Positions 7,016 through 15,096 of a stretch of DNA of 40,858 nt are shown in pieces. The first letter of the stretch is position 1. Each line of letters opens with the position of its first letter. The notes under the pieces were generated by a model. That model worked only from the letters and a program-made list of their open reading frames with translations. It had not been told where the DNA came from and searched no databases. A program made the translations under genes and the position numbers. The stretch is from positions 1-40,858 of the forward strand of contig NZ_JABXKQ010000130.1 of assembly GCF_017114945.1 (NCBI RefSeq), in the 5' to 3' direction. Source of the stretch: Nostoc sp. JL34 (GTDB taxonomy: Bacteria > Cyanobacteriota > Cyanobacteriia > Cyanobacteriales > Nostocaceae).

Positions 7016-8278
7016 TCAGGTAGTGTATTCGGCGTTAATCTTCACGTAGTCGTAACTCAAATCACAACCCCAGGCTTTACCCACACCATAACCATTGCCA
7101 ACGTTAACGGAGATTAATACCGTATCCTGTTGCAGATAAGTACCCACCGATGCTTTTTTCAAATAAGCACTTGCTGCTGCACGGTCAAATTGTAGAGGTT
7201 GTCCATTGTCTAACATTAAAAAATCCCCTAGCTTAATTTGCAGGTTTTCTTGCTCAAAGGGCACACCTGCACGTCCGGCGGCGGCGGCGATGCGTCCCCA
7301 ATTTGGATCGCGTCCAAAGATTGCAGATTTAACTAAGGATGAACCGGCAATGGTTTTGGCTATTTGACGGGCTGAGAGTTCGTCATGAGCGCCAGTCACC
7401 TCCACTTCAATGAGACAGGTTGCACCTTCACCATCACGAGCGATCGCTTTGGCTAAATGCTGACAAACTGCTGTTAACATTGCCTCTAATTTCTCTGCTT
7501 CTGCGCCCCATTCTATAATTGCTGGGGTGCGAGATTGACCGTTTGCCAAGGCAATTAAGCTGTCGTTGGTGCTGGTATCACCATCCACGGTAATGGAATT
7601 AAAGCTTCTATCAGCTGCCCTTGCTAACATTTGTTGCCAAAGGGCTGGCGAAACCACAGCATCACAAGTCACAAATGCCAGCATGGTTGCCATGTTGGGG
7701 TGAATCATGCCGGAACCTTTGGCAATGCCACCAATTCGTACCGGGCGTTGGCGCAGCCCGCCGGAGGCATCGCCTATAGTTGTCTCTAGGGCAATAGATT
7801 TTGTTACTAAATCTGTAGTGATAATCGCGCCGGCAGCGGCATCTGAGCCTGTTTCTGATAGTGCCCCTACTACCTTGGGAATCCCACTTCGCAAGGCATC
7901 CATCTTAATTCTTTGACCAATCACACCAGTGGAAGCCAATAACACAGATTCAGACGAGATGTTTAGGGCTTGGGCTACTGCCAGAGCAGATTCTAGGGTA
8001 TCAAGGTTGCCTTGAGTTCCTGTCGCGGCGTTTGCTTGTCCAGCGTTGCAGAGGATGGCACGAGCGCTTTGTTTGGCTTGCAAGCGTTGGCGACAATATT
8101 CTACACAGGCAGCTTTAACTTGGCTGGTGGTGAACACACCTGCTGCGATCGCTTCCACCTCTGAGAATATCAAAGCTAAATCTGGTAACCCCGAAGGTTT
8201 CAATCCTGCGGTAATTCCCGCCGCCTGATACCCCCTCGGTGCTGTGATGCCACCTGTTATTTTTTGCCAATCTGCCAT
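7016..8278 (-). CDS. argJ: ArgJ: glutamate N-acetyltransferase / amino-acid acetyltransferase
   Basis: 420 residues. ArgJ transfers acetyl from N-acetylornithine to glutamate in the cyclic arginine pathway, and in many bacteria also makes N-acetylglutamate from acetyl-CoA. The precursor cleaves itself before the Thr of the MATML motif, here residues 196-200, so Thr198 would be the nucleophile of the beta chain. KGSGMIHPN precedes it, and DGDTSTNDS follows in the beta chain. Just before the cleavage site an extra stretch (DASGGLRQR, about 170-178) interrupts an otherwise conserved segment. It is encoded by a dispersed palindromic repeat at 7751-7773. The reading frame is intact, so the enzyme is probably active. 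Confidence 0.96.
   Translation of the reverse strand: MADWQKITGGITAPRGYQAAGITAGLKPSGLPDLALIFSEVEAIAAGVFTTSQVKAACVEYCRQRLQAKQSARAILCNAGQANAATGTQGNLDTLESALAVAQALNISSESVLLASTGVIGQRIKMDALRSGIPKVVGALSETGSDAAAGAIITTDLVTKSIALETTIGDASGGLRQRPVRIGGIAKGSGMIHPNMATMLAFVTCDAVVSPALWQQMLARAADRSFNSITVDGDTSTNDSLIALANGQSRTPAIIEWGAEAEKLEAMLTAVCQHLAKAIARDGEGATCLIEVEVTGAHDELSARQIAKTIAGSSLVKSAIFGRDPNWGRIAAAAGRAGVPFEQENLQIKLGDFLMLDNGQPLQFDRAAASAYLKKASVGTYLQQDTVLISVNVGNGYGVGKAWGCDLSYDYVKINAEYTT
7751..7773. repeat. Dispersed GC-rich palindromic repeat inside argJ
   Basis: A 23-bp sequence starting GCGCAGCCCGCCGGAGG and ending in CATCGC reads nearly the same on both strands. I know it as a very common dispersed repeat in Nostoc/Anabaena genomes. 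It lies inside the argJ reading frame and adds roughly nine residues without breaking the frame. Most such copies are between genes. Confidence 0.65.
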
Positions 8279-8432
8279 TATTCTTCCTTATAACTATCAG
8301 GTTGGATAGGTCAATTTGTGCTGAGTTAGGAGTCATTCAATTTTAGATTTTGGGTCGCACCTTTGGTGTGCTGACAGGGCAACTTGGATTTTGGATTGAA
8401 GGAGAAATCTAAAATTGGCAGAGTTAGGAGTT

Positions 8433-8553
8433 ATATCATGTTCGGGTAAAGACTTATCATTTAGACCGCAAGGGTGCAGGGGGCAGGGAGAAAGAGGTTT
8501 TCCTGACTTTTGCACGGATGCGGTAATCATAAGTAATTAACCGGACTTGATAT
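8433..8553. mobile_element. 121-bp MITE-like element, copy 1
   Basis: The ends ATATCATGTTCGG and the inverse of ATATCAAGTCCGG form terminal inverted repeats of about 13 bp. A near-identical 121-bp copy lies in opposite orientation at 31104-31224. It has no coding capacity of its own. It lies upstream of argJ, about 155 bp before its start codon. No clear target duplication is visible. Confidence 0.8.
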
Positions 8554-8677
8554 TATTATTCTCCCCCAGCTCTCCAGTTACTTTTATTGTGAGTTTATTT
8601 GCTGATGGCAATAATAATGCACGAGTTGGCGATTAGCATAATTGTTTTTACCTTTCTTATGACGAAAGACAAATATG

Positions 8678-8728
8678 AAAAAAGAGAGCAACTTGGGTCG
8701 CTCTCCAGATCATTACGGTGCATCTTTT
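8678..8728 (-). ncRNA. Probable small RNA gene, tandem copy A
   Basis: Read on the - strand, a TATACT -10 box (8735-8740) is followed by AGATGCACCGTAATGATCTG. Next comes a hairpin GAGAGC-loop-GCTCTC and six T residues (8678-8683), a textbook Rho-independent terminator. A second copy with the same order of elements lies at 8831-8881. Conservation covers the promoter box, the single-stranded AGATGCACC core and the stem, while the loop varies. That fits a small RNA of about 50 nt. I do not recognise the family. The exact 5' end is inferred from the -10 box. Confidence 0.6.
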
Positions 8729-8830
8729 TATCACAGTATATAATTTATTATCTAAGGGTTAATACTTGTTTATTAAGATTATTTCTAAAAATTTGATGAA
8801 GCTTATCCGTAAATACCACAAACCAAAGAT

Positions 8831-8881
8831 AAAAAAGAGAGCCACTTAGGCAGCTCTCCAGATCATCAGGGTGCATCTACT
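8831..8881 (-). ncRNA. Probable small RNA gene, tandem copy B
   Basis: Paralogue of 8678-8728. On the - strand the order is a TATGCT box (8888-8893), then AGATGCACCCTGATGATCTG, then stem GAGAGC/GCTCTC with a changed loop, then six T residues (8831-8836). A possible -35 (TGACAA) lies 18 bp upstream of the -10. Relative to copy A the stem bases are kept while loop bases differ, as expected for a selected hairpin. The two copies are 153 bp apart in the same direction, each with its own promoter and terminator. Confidence 0.6.
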
Positions 8882-9049
8882 TACCACAGCATAGCATTTT
8901 AGGTATGCGGGTTGTCACCAGCTTTTATATGAAGATTATATGAAGAAATACCGGGAAAATACTTACTTGGGAATTGGGCACAGGGGAAAGATTTACTGAA
9001 CTCTCCTCTACTTCCTTCACCAAGCATTGTTGACTTAACAGACTACTAG

Positions 9050-9182
9050 CAATACGGTTCAGTTAACATGTTTGTCTCTTGGAGATCCCCCCAACCCCGC
9101 TTAAAAAGAGGGACTTTCTCTAATCTTTACCCCCTTAAAAAGGGGTCACTGTAGGCGGGGGGATCTGATCCGAACCGTATTG
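9050..9182. mobile_element. 133-bp MITE-like element at the gatB stop codon with 9-bp target duplication
   Basis: The ends CAATACGGTTC (9050-9060) and GAACCGTATTG (9172-9182) are perfect 11-bp inverted repeats. AGACTACTA is present on both sides (9040-9048 and 9183-9191) as a direct repeat. This is the mark of a transposition event. The right-hand copy contains the gatB stop codon, so the insertion left gatB intact. Inside are G- and C-rich runs (GGGGGGATC, CCCCTTAAAAAGGGG) able to form hairpins. There is no coding capacity. Confidence 0.75.
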
Positions 9183-9188
9183 AGACTA

Positions 9189-10664
9189 CTAAGCGTTCAG
9201 TTTCTTTTCCACCAATTCGTTAGTCAGCTTAGGATCAGCACGTTTACCTGTCTTTTTCAGAACTTGTCCGACAAAGAAGCCCTTGAGGTTAGTGTTACCG
9301 TTGCGATACTTTTCTAGTTCTTTGGAATTGGCGGCGATGACTTCATCAACGATGGGTTCCAGTACACTAGGATCGGTGATTAACTCTTGACCAGCAAAGG
9401 CTTTTTCAGGAGAAATACCACTGAGCAAATCTGGCAACTTTTCTTTAGCTTGAGCATTACTAATTTTGCCTGTTTCAATGCGAGTAATGATATCTGCTAA
9501 ATTGGTGGGAGTCAGGGCGATTTCAGTAATACTGAGTTTTTGCTTATTAAGGTGGGCTGCAATATCTTGAGTAATCCAGTTGGCAGCAGCTTTGGGATTT
9601 GCTCCAGATGCGATCGCAGTTTCAAAATATTCGGCGATTGAACGATCTTCTGTCAAAACTCGCGCATCGTAAGGAGAAAGCCCCAATTCGCTTTCATAAT
9701 GATGGCGTTTCTGGGCTGGTAGTTCTGGTAGTTCGCTACGCCATTGCTCTAATTGTGCATTTGACACCTCAATTGGTGCTAAATCTGGTTCGGGGAAGTA
9801 GCGGTAATCGCTAGAACCTTCCTTCACCCGCATACTACTTGTGCGTTGAGCGCCTTCTTCCCACAGTCGAGTTTCTTGGATGATGCGCGAGCCTGCTTCG
9901 ATGGCGGCGATTTGGCGCTCAATTTCGTAGTCAATCGCCCGTTGGATGGCGCTGAAGGAGTTCATGTTTTTAATTTCTACCTTAGTGCCAAACTCCTCTC
10001 GTCCCACTGGACGCACGGAAATGTTGACATCGCAGCGCAGAGATCCTTCTTGCATATTACCATCACTGACGCCGAGATACCGCACAATCCGGCGTAACTC
10101 TTCGGCATATTCAGCAGCTTCTAGTCCAGAACGCAGATCGGGTTCCGAGACAATTTCTACTAACGGGATACCTGCGCGATTGTAGTCTACTAGAGAATAG
10201 GAAGAACCAGAAAGGCGATCGCTACCAGCGTGTACCAATTTTCCAGCATCTTCTTCCATGTGCAGACGCGTGATGCCAATACGTTTGCGAGTGGGATTCC
10301 CCTCAGCATCTACCAACTCAATTTCTAACCAACCATGTTCTGCGATCGGTAGATCGTATTGAGAAATTTGGTAATTTTTCGGTAAATCTGGATAAAAATA
10401 CTGTTTACGGTCAAATTTGCTATATTTAGCGATTTGACAATTTAGTGCCAAACCAGCTTTGACGGCGTATTCTAATACTTTTTCATTGAGTACAGGTAAG
10501 ACCCCAGGTAAACCCATACAAACCGGGTCAATGTTAGTATTGGGGTCAGCACCGAATGCCGTAGAGCTATTAGAGAAAATCTTGGTGTTGGTACTCAGCT
10601 GACAATGGGTTTCTAAACCAATAATCGCTTCATACTCAGTTTTTACAGTCGTAGCAGTGGTCAT
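9189..10664 (-). CDS. gatB: Aspartyl/glutamyl-tRNA(Asn/Gln) amidotransferase subunit B
   Basis: 491 residues, full length. GatB binds the misacylated tRNA, phosphorylates the Glu/Asp carboxyl group with ATP and converts it to the amide with ammonia from GatA. The N-terminal cradle domain is clear: IGLETHCQLSTNTK, DRKQYFYPDLPKNYQISQYD, LHMEEDAGKLVH, VDYNRAGIPLVEIVSEPD and the conserved SLRCDVNISVRP. The C-terminal YqeY-like helical domain follows from about residue 340. gatA is in this window about 23 kb away (33384-34844), so the genes are unlinked as usual in cyanobacteria. A MITE-like element abuts the stop codon. Confidence 0.97.
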   Translation of the reverse strand: MTTATTVKTEYEAIIGLETHCQLSTNTKIFSNSSTAFGADPNTNIDPVCMGLPGVLPVLNEKVLEYAVKAGLALNCQIAKYSKFDRKQYFYPDLPKNYQISQYDLPIAEHGWLEIELVDAEGNPTRKRIGITRLHMEEDAGKLVHAGSDRLSGSSYSLVDYNRAGIPLVEIVSEPDLRSGLEAAEYAEELRRIVRYLGVSDGNMQEGSLRCDVNISVRPVGREEFGTKVEIKNMNSFSAIQRAIDYEIERQIAAIEAGSRIIQETRLWEEGAQRTSSMRVKEGSSDYRYFPEPDLAPIEVSNAQLEQWRSELPELPAQKRHHYESELGLSPYDARVLTEDRSIAEYFETAIASGANPKAAANWITQDIAAHLNKQKLSITEIALTPTNLADIITRIETGKISNAQAKEKLPDLLSGISPEKAFAGQELITDPSVLEPIVDEVIAANSKELEKYRNGNTNLKGFFVGQVLKKTGKRADPKLTNELVEKKLNA

Positions 10665-10793
10665 AATATCAATAACTTGGGCATAATCTTTGTAGTGGTA
10701 CTATTGTAGCGGCGTATCGAGTTGCCCTGAAGACTGTTATTTGGGTGAGCAATGCTTACCTCTTGAGGTTGAAAAGGGAGATGCAAACCTAAG

Positions 10794-11306
10794 ATGAAGA
10801 AAATCTTGATTATTGGTTCTGGAGGTGCTGGTAAATCTACCCTAGCCCGCGAACTGGGAACCATCTTAGGTTTAGAAGTGATTCACTTGGATGCTTGGTA
10901 CTGGAATCCTGGCTGGGTTGAGACTCCAAAAACTGAATGGCAGAGCATAATCCAAGACCTAACCCTACGAGAATCTTGGATTATGGATGGTAACTATAGC
11001 GGTACGCTCGACCTTCGTTTGTCGGTTGCAGACACGGTAATTTTTTTGGATTTTCCTCGGATTTTGTGTTTATCACGAGTGATTAAACGTCGCTTCATGT
11101 ATGCTGGACAATCTAGACCTGATATGGCATCAGATTGTCTTGAAAGATTGAACTGGGAATTTCTCAAATATATCTGGTCATATCCAATTACTCGTCGTCC
11201 TGGGATTCTAGAAAAACTTAGTCAAGTAACACCAAACCAGCAAGTTATTATTCTCCGCAAACCAACAGAAGTCAGAGAGTTTTTACTAAAGATTTCCCAC
11301 TATTAA
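10794..11306 (+). CDS. P-loop NTPase, adenylate-kinase-like (FlaR/topology-modulation family)
   Basis: 170 residues. A Walker A motif GSGGAGKST lies at 8-16. HLDAWYWNPGW follows at about 31-41, then WIMDGNYSG, a pattern seen in small kinases annotated as DNA topology modulation protein FlaR. RRFMYAGQSRPD, the lid-like segment, and a C-terminal ILRKPTEV stretch follow. The substrate is unknown and the family name is historical rather than biochemical. It is divergent from gatB with 129 bp between the starts. Confidence 0.8.
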   Translation: MKKILIIGSGGAGKSTLARELGTILGLEVIHLDAWYWNPGWVETPKTEWQSIIQDLTLRESWIMDGNYSGTLDLRLSVADTVIFLDFPRILCLSRVIKRRFMYAGQSRPDMASDCLERLNWEFLKYIWSYPITRRPGILEKLSQVTPNQQVIILRKPTEVREFLLKISHY

Positions 11307-11406
11307 TAGTCGCTCTCGTCTAGCGTCCCCACAGCTAAAGCAATATGCTTATTTTAGTGATATAGCGGTTCCCATTCAGATGCGGTACAAAATTATATCG
11401 CGAATT

Positions 11407-11650
11407 GTAGGGGCACGGCAGTGCCCATTGGTGTCAACTTAAGCAAAAAATAGCTTGACCCTTGGCCTCCTTGCCCGCCTGGGAATGAATTCCCAGGCTA
11501 ATAGCGAAAGTCTACTCAAGTAGACTAAAGATTTTTGGTGATATTTAGTCATCTTTAGATGACTTTAGCTATGAGCAGGGAATTTCAATTCCTGGCGGAC
11601 AAGCGGTTTCACGTTAAGTTGACAGCAATGGGCACTGCCCGTGCCCCTAC
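11407..11650. mobile_element. Hairpin repeat split by a 203-bp element with terminal inverted repeats
   Basis: The inner element (11427-11629) begins ATTGGTGTCAACTTAAG and ends with its inverse (CGTTAAGTTGACAGCAAT). It shares its ends with the element at 345-570. It carries several perfect hairpins: GCCTGGGAATGAATTCCCAG, GTCTACTCAAGTAGAC and AGTCATCTTTAGATGACT. The outer arms GTAGGGGCACGGCAGTGCCC (11407-11426) and GGCACTGCCCGTGCCCCTAC (11631-11650) are inverted copies that would close a single hairpin if the element were removed. No transposase is present, so it is a non-autonomous element. Confidence 0.7.
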
Positions 11651-11767
11651 GGGTGTACTTCGCTAAGTCGGGAAACGCTATAACTGTCCCTGAAAATCCC
11701 CCTAATCCACACCAGTCCGCTCAACGAGGGGAAAATACGCACAGGTTTTAAAGGGGTTTTAGCTGAA

Positions 11768-11801
11768 GTTGACAGTAGTGTACAGATGTACGCTACTACA
11801 G
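11768..11801. repeat. Solitary element end next to another hairpin
   Basis: TGAAGTTGACAGTAG resembles the right end of the elements at 345-570 and 11427-11629. It is followed by GTAGTGTACAGATGTACGCT, the start of an imperfect palindrome. No matching left end is visible nearby, so this may be a decayed or partly deleted copy. Confidence 0.35.
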
Positions 11802-11837
11802 CCGATTCATTTGTTGCCAAAATTTTGGAAGCGCTAT

Positions 11838-12330
11838 GACAAGCTATGTAATTTCTATATTTGTATATGCAAATTAAAAAGCGTCTGGGAGTGTTGCCGT
11901 GTTTCCACCCCAAACGCTTTTTATTCTTAACTTGCTCCTCACACACAAATAAACCATATCACTACTTCTATCAAATGGCAAGTATATTGAGTGACATTTT
12001 CAAAACTGCACAAGCAATGTAATTCTTGCCAAATTAAAAAGCGCCTGGGAGTGTTGCCGTGTTTCCACCCCAAACGCTTTTTATTCTTAACTTGCTCCTC
12101 ACACACAAATAAACCATATCACTGCTTCTATCAAAGGGCAAGTATATTGAGTGACATTTTCAAAACTGTACAAGCAATGTAATTCTTACCAAATTAAAAA
12201 GCGCCTGGGAGTGTTGCCGTGTTTCCACCCCAGCCGCTTTTTATTCTTAACTTGCTCCTCACACACGACTCTACGATATCACTGCTTCTATCAAAGGGCA
12301 AGTATTTTGAGTGACACTTTCAAAACTGCA
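11838..12330. repeat. Three tandem copies of a 160-bp repeat
   Basis: The sequence AAATTAAAAAGCG recurs at 11871, 12031 and 12191, an exact period of 160 bp. Copies are nearly identical over the full period, and the third is more divergent towards its end. Partial upstream similarity (AAGCTATGTAATT at about 11841) suggests a fourth, degraded copy. The period is not a multiple of three, so any small reading frame shifts between copies, which argues against a repeated protein. The array ends at the purH stop codon. Confidence 0.93.
11871..12294 (-). ncRNA. Candidate tandem small-RNA array within the 160-bp repeats
   Basis: Each copy contains an imperfect stem made from AAAAGCGTTTGGGGTG and CACTCCCAGGCGCTTTTT with loop GAAACACGGCAA. 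It is flanked by T-runs on both strands, so it can terminate transcription either way. On the - strand a TATACT box (complement of AGTATA at 11981-11986 and 12141-12146; weaker in copy 3) lies about 100 nt upstream of each stem. This would give three RNAs of roughly 100 nt. The + strand also has a TATATT box before each stem, so the direction is unsettled. Tandem RNA arrays such as NsiR1 are known in these cyanobacteria; I cannot confirm that this is the same RNA. Confidence 0.4.
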
Positions 12331-12347
12331 CGCTTACGGTTAATGAT

Positions 12348-13868
12348 TTAGTGTAAAAAGTGACGCACACCAGTTAAGACCATCAGCAAACCCAGTTCGT
12401 TAGCAGCTTTGATTGAATCTTTATCGCGCAAACTTCCCCCTGGTTGAACAATGGCTGTAATTCCAGCGGCGGCGGCTGTTTTGACTGAATCATCAAAGGG
12501 GAAAAATCCATCGCTGGCTAGAGTTGCACCTTTGGCTTTTTCTCCAGCTTGTTCTAGGGCAATTTTAACTGAGCCGACGCGGTTCATTTGACCAGCACCT
12601 ACTCCTAGTGTAGTGCGATCGCTTGTCACAACAATGGCATTAGATTTAACATGTTTGCAAACTTTCCACGCAAACAGCAATTCGGCTAATTCGCTGTCGG
12701 TGGGTTGACGTTCGGTGACTACTTGCCATTGACTGGCGTCAGCAATCACGTCATCGCTAGTTTGGACAAGGAAACCACCTGCGATCGCTTTCACTGTATC
12801 CTTAGGGCCACTGCTCAAATCAGCTAGAGTCAAAAGCCGCACGTTAGATTTCTTAGCCAGGATTTCTTGGGCTTCGGCTTCACAACTTGGTGCAACTACA
12901 CATTCTAAAAATGTTTTAGTTAACTCGCTGGCTGTAGCCGCATCAATCGGCCGGTTGAGTGCGACAATCCCGCCAAAGGCAGAAGTAGAATCAGCGTTAA
13001 AAGCTTTTTGGTACGCTTCAAAAATACTGCTTCCCAGCGCCGTACCACAGGGGTTTGTATGTTTAATAATCGTTGCGGCGGGGATATCAGTGAATTCAGC
13101 AATAATTCGGCGTGCGGCTTCTAAATCAACTAAATTATTGTAACTAAGTTCTTTACCTTGCAGTTTCGTTGCGGCTGCCCATCCCGTCGGGGTAGTACCA
13201 ATTTGATACCAGGTGGCGGGTTGATGGGGATTCTCGCCGTAACGCAGAGATTGCAATTGTGTCCCGCTAAGGGTGTACTGCTGTGCTTCTGAGAGATAAG
13301 ATGCGATCGCTTGATCATAACTAGCAGTGTGCGAAAATCCTTTCAATGCAGCCTTTTGCCGAAAGTCTAGGGATGCTTGACCGTTATTTTGACGCAATTC
13401 CTGCAAATACTCGTCATACTGTGCCGGATCGCATAATACAGCGAGATGAGCGAAATTTTTCGATGATGCCCGTAGCATTGCTGGGCCACCGATATCAATT
13501 TGTTCAACAGCCTCTAATAATGTTACCCCTGGTTTAGCAATAGTTTCCTCAAAGGGATAAAGATTGACTACTACTAAATCAATGGGGCGAATTTGATTAT
13601 TTTCTAAATCTGTAATATCTTGGGGAGTATTTCGCCGAGCCAAAATTCCGCCATGAATTCGGGGATGTAGGGTTTTGACTCGACCACCTAAAATTTCTGG
13701 TGAACCTGTGTAATCTGCAACTTTGGTGACAGGGAGTCCCGCATCTTTGAGTGCTTGGGCTGTTCCCCCACTGCTGATTAAATCAAAGTCAAATTCTTCA
13801 ACCAAGCTACGGGCTAGGTCAATTATACCAGTTTTGTTAGATACACTCAGCAGGGCTAGACGCGCCAT
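12348..13868 (-). CDS. purH: Bifunctional AICAR formyltransferase / IMP cyclohydrolase
   Basis: 506 residues. PurH carries out the last two steps of purine synthesis: formylation of AICAR with 10-formyl-tetrahydrofolate, then ring closure to IMP. The N-terminal MGS-like cyclohydrolase domain (1-195) shows SSGGTAQAL and RVKTLHPRIHGGILARR (63-79). The formyltransferase domain follows, with LRYGENPHQPA (208-218) and the catalytic pair Lys269-His270 in KHTNPCG. The C-terminus GVRHFLH is typical. The 160-bp repeat array begins immediately after the stop. Confidence 0.97.
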   Translation of the reverse strand: MARLALLSVSNKTGIIDLARSLVEEFDFDLISSGGTAQALKDAGLPVTKVADYTGSPEILGGRVKTLHPRIHGGILARRNTPQDITDLENNQIRPIDLVVVNLYPFEETIAKPGVTLLEAVEQIDIGGPAMLRASSKNFAHLAVLCDPAQYDEYLQELRQNNGQASLDFRQKAALKGFSHTASYDQAIASYLSEAQQYTLSGTQLQSLRYGENPHQPATWYQIGTTPTGWAAATKLQGKELSYNNLVDLEAARRIIAEFTDIPAATIIKHTNPCGTALGSSIFEAYQKAFNADSTSAFGGIVALNRPIDAATASELTKTFLECVVAPSCEAEAQEILAKKSNVRLLTLADLSSGPKDTVKAIAGGFLVQTSDDVIADASQWQVVTERQPTDSELAELLFAWKVCKHVKSNAIVVTSDRTTLGVGAGQMNRVGSVKIALEQAGEKAKGATLASDGFFPFDDSVKTAAAAGITAIVQPGGSLRDKDSIKAANELGLLMVLTGVRHFLH

Positions 13869-14094
13869 TGATCAATTCCTTAAAAGTAGGCTAGAAGCGA
13901 AGGATCTCAAGTTTTGCATAAGCCTTGCTTTAGTTCAAGATCATTAGAGATAATAACGTTAATAAGCATCTGATTATCACTTTTATCTATTTAAGATTGC
14001 TACAGATGGCAGGCATTGTCGCAGTTCAACATCTATTCTTCATCTTCTTCTTGCTCTTACATAATATTTAATGGCTTTATAAAAGCTAAAAATT

Positions 14095-14132
14095 GCACTA
14101 AATACTACTCAAAAATTGATAGTATTTAGTGC
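14095..14132 (-). terminator. Rho-independent terminator after the membrane-protein gene
   Basis: GCACTAAATACTA (14095-14107) and TAGTATTTAGTGC (14120-14132) form a perfect 13-bp stem with a 12-nt loop. On the - strand it is followed by AATTTTT, consistent with termination of the gene ending at 14210. The rest of 13869-14209, between purH and this gene, shows only AT-rich DNA and presumably the purH promoter. Confidence 0.7.
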
Positions 14133-14209
14133 GATCGCTAATTTTTCTCTAGTTCAAATTCAATACCATTATCCAAAATTTAAAATTCGGTCAGTTATTA
14201 GAGAAATAA

Positions 14210-14983
14210 TTAAGCGGTCTTAAAAAATCGAATAATTTCGCGGACATGATCGAGAAATTGTCCATCAGTGGAAAGTTGCGCGATCGCATTTCTGGCTTCT
14301 CTCCCCAAACGCTCATGTTCTGTTTGATTTGTCGCCCGTAATTCTTCTAAATTAGCCGCAATTCGAGCTAAATCTCTACGAGTTTCTTCGGCAAAACGTT
14401 GTTGAGTTGCGGCTAAGGAATAAGGTTGTTCAGGATTGAGTTGATCTTCCAAAGACTGGATTTTTTGTTCCAATATAGAGAAGCGATCACGCAGTTCAAA
14501 AATATCTTCGCGCGGATACTTCCATTCTTGCCGAATCATCGCTAACCGCGCATATAAATACTCATAAGCGCGAATCGCAGGACGCAGAATTGTTAATAAC
14601 AAAGCTGCACCAGAACTTATATATCCCACCGTACTAATACCAGTGGTAGCAAGAGTATAAAGACCAACGGCTGAGAATAAGTGTAAAGCAATGGCAACCC
14701 AGAGCGATCGCTTTGCCAACACTGTGACATACTTCACTTGTTTCTCATCGACTGGAATTCCTTTCTCTTTGGATTGTGCTGCTTCTGCTAAGACTTCTTT
14801 CGCTTGAAAATGCACATTCCACGGGACGGTGACAATTACCAACAGCCACCAAAAACTGGCACCACCAATCACCCAGTCAAGAAAGTTACCAGCAGGGATG
14901 TGCAACCATTGGAGTAAGCCAAAAGCCGCTAGTACCACAACCACAATTCCAGCTATGGAACTGATGAAAAAGTTAATATACAT
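14210..14983 (-). CDS. Membrane protein with C-terminal coiled coil, unknown function
   Basis: 257 residues. Four hydrophobic segments are visible: about 4-26, 37-55, 91-112 and 117-135. A charged, helical cytoplasmic tail from about 150 to 250 includes FSILEQKIQSLEDQL and TRRDLARIAANLEEL, which suggest a coiled coil. I recognise no catalytic motif. It is monocistronic, with a strong terminator downstream. It may be an organising or mechanosensory membrane protein, but that is not shown by the sequence. Confidence 0.8.
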   Translation of the reverse strand: MYINFFISSIAGIVVVVLAAFGLLQWLHIPAGNFLDWVIGGASFWWLLVIVTVPWNVHFQAKEVLAEAAQSKEKGIPVDEKQVKYVTVLAKRSLWVAIALHLFSAVGLYTLATTGISTVGYISSGAALLLTILRPAIRAYEYLYARLAMIRQEWKYPREDIFELRDRFSILEQKIQSLEDQLNPEQPYSLAATQQRFAEETRRDLARIAANLEELRATNQTEHERLGREARNAIAQLSTDGQFLDHVREIIRFFKTA

Positions 14984-15096
14984 CTTGCCCTGTCTCCGGT
15001 GAAACTATCACCTCGATTATGGCTAGTAGTTTTAAATTATACAAATATATTTGTGATGGTTTTTCTAGTTGCACATAATAAAAGAAGGGAGAAATA

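Noticed and set aside
8599..8796. 65-codon + strand open frame
   Set aside because: Crosses the small-RNA copy A and its promoter; no similarity or ribosome site.
11871..12350. Repeated ~60-residue peptides or a CRISPR-like array in the 160-bp repeats
   Set aside because: The 160-bp period shifts the frame from copy to copy, and the units are continuous without unique spacers, so neither a repeated protein nor CRISPR fits.
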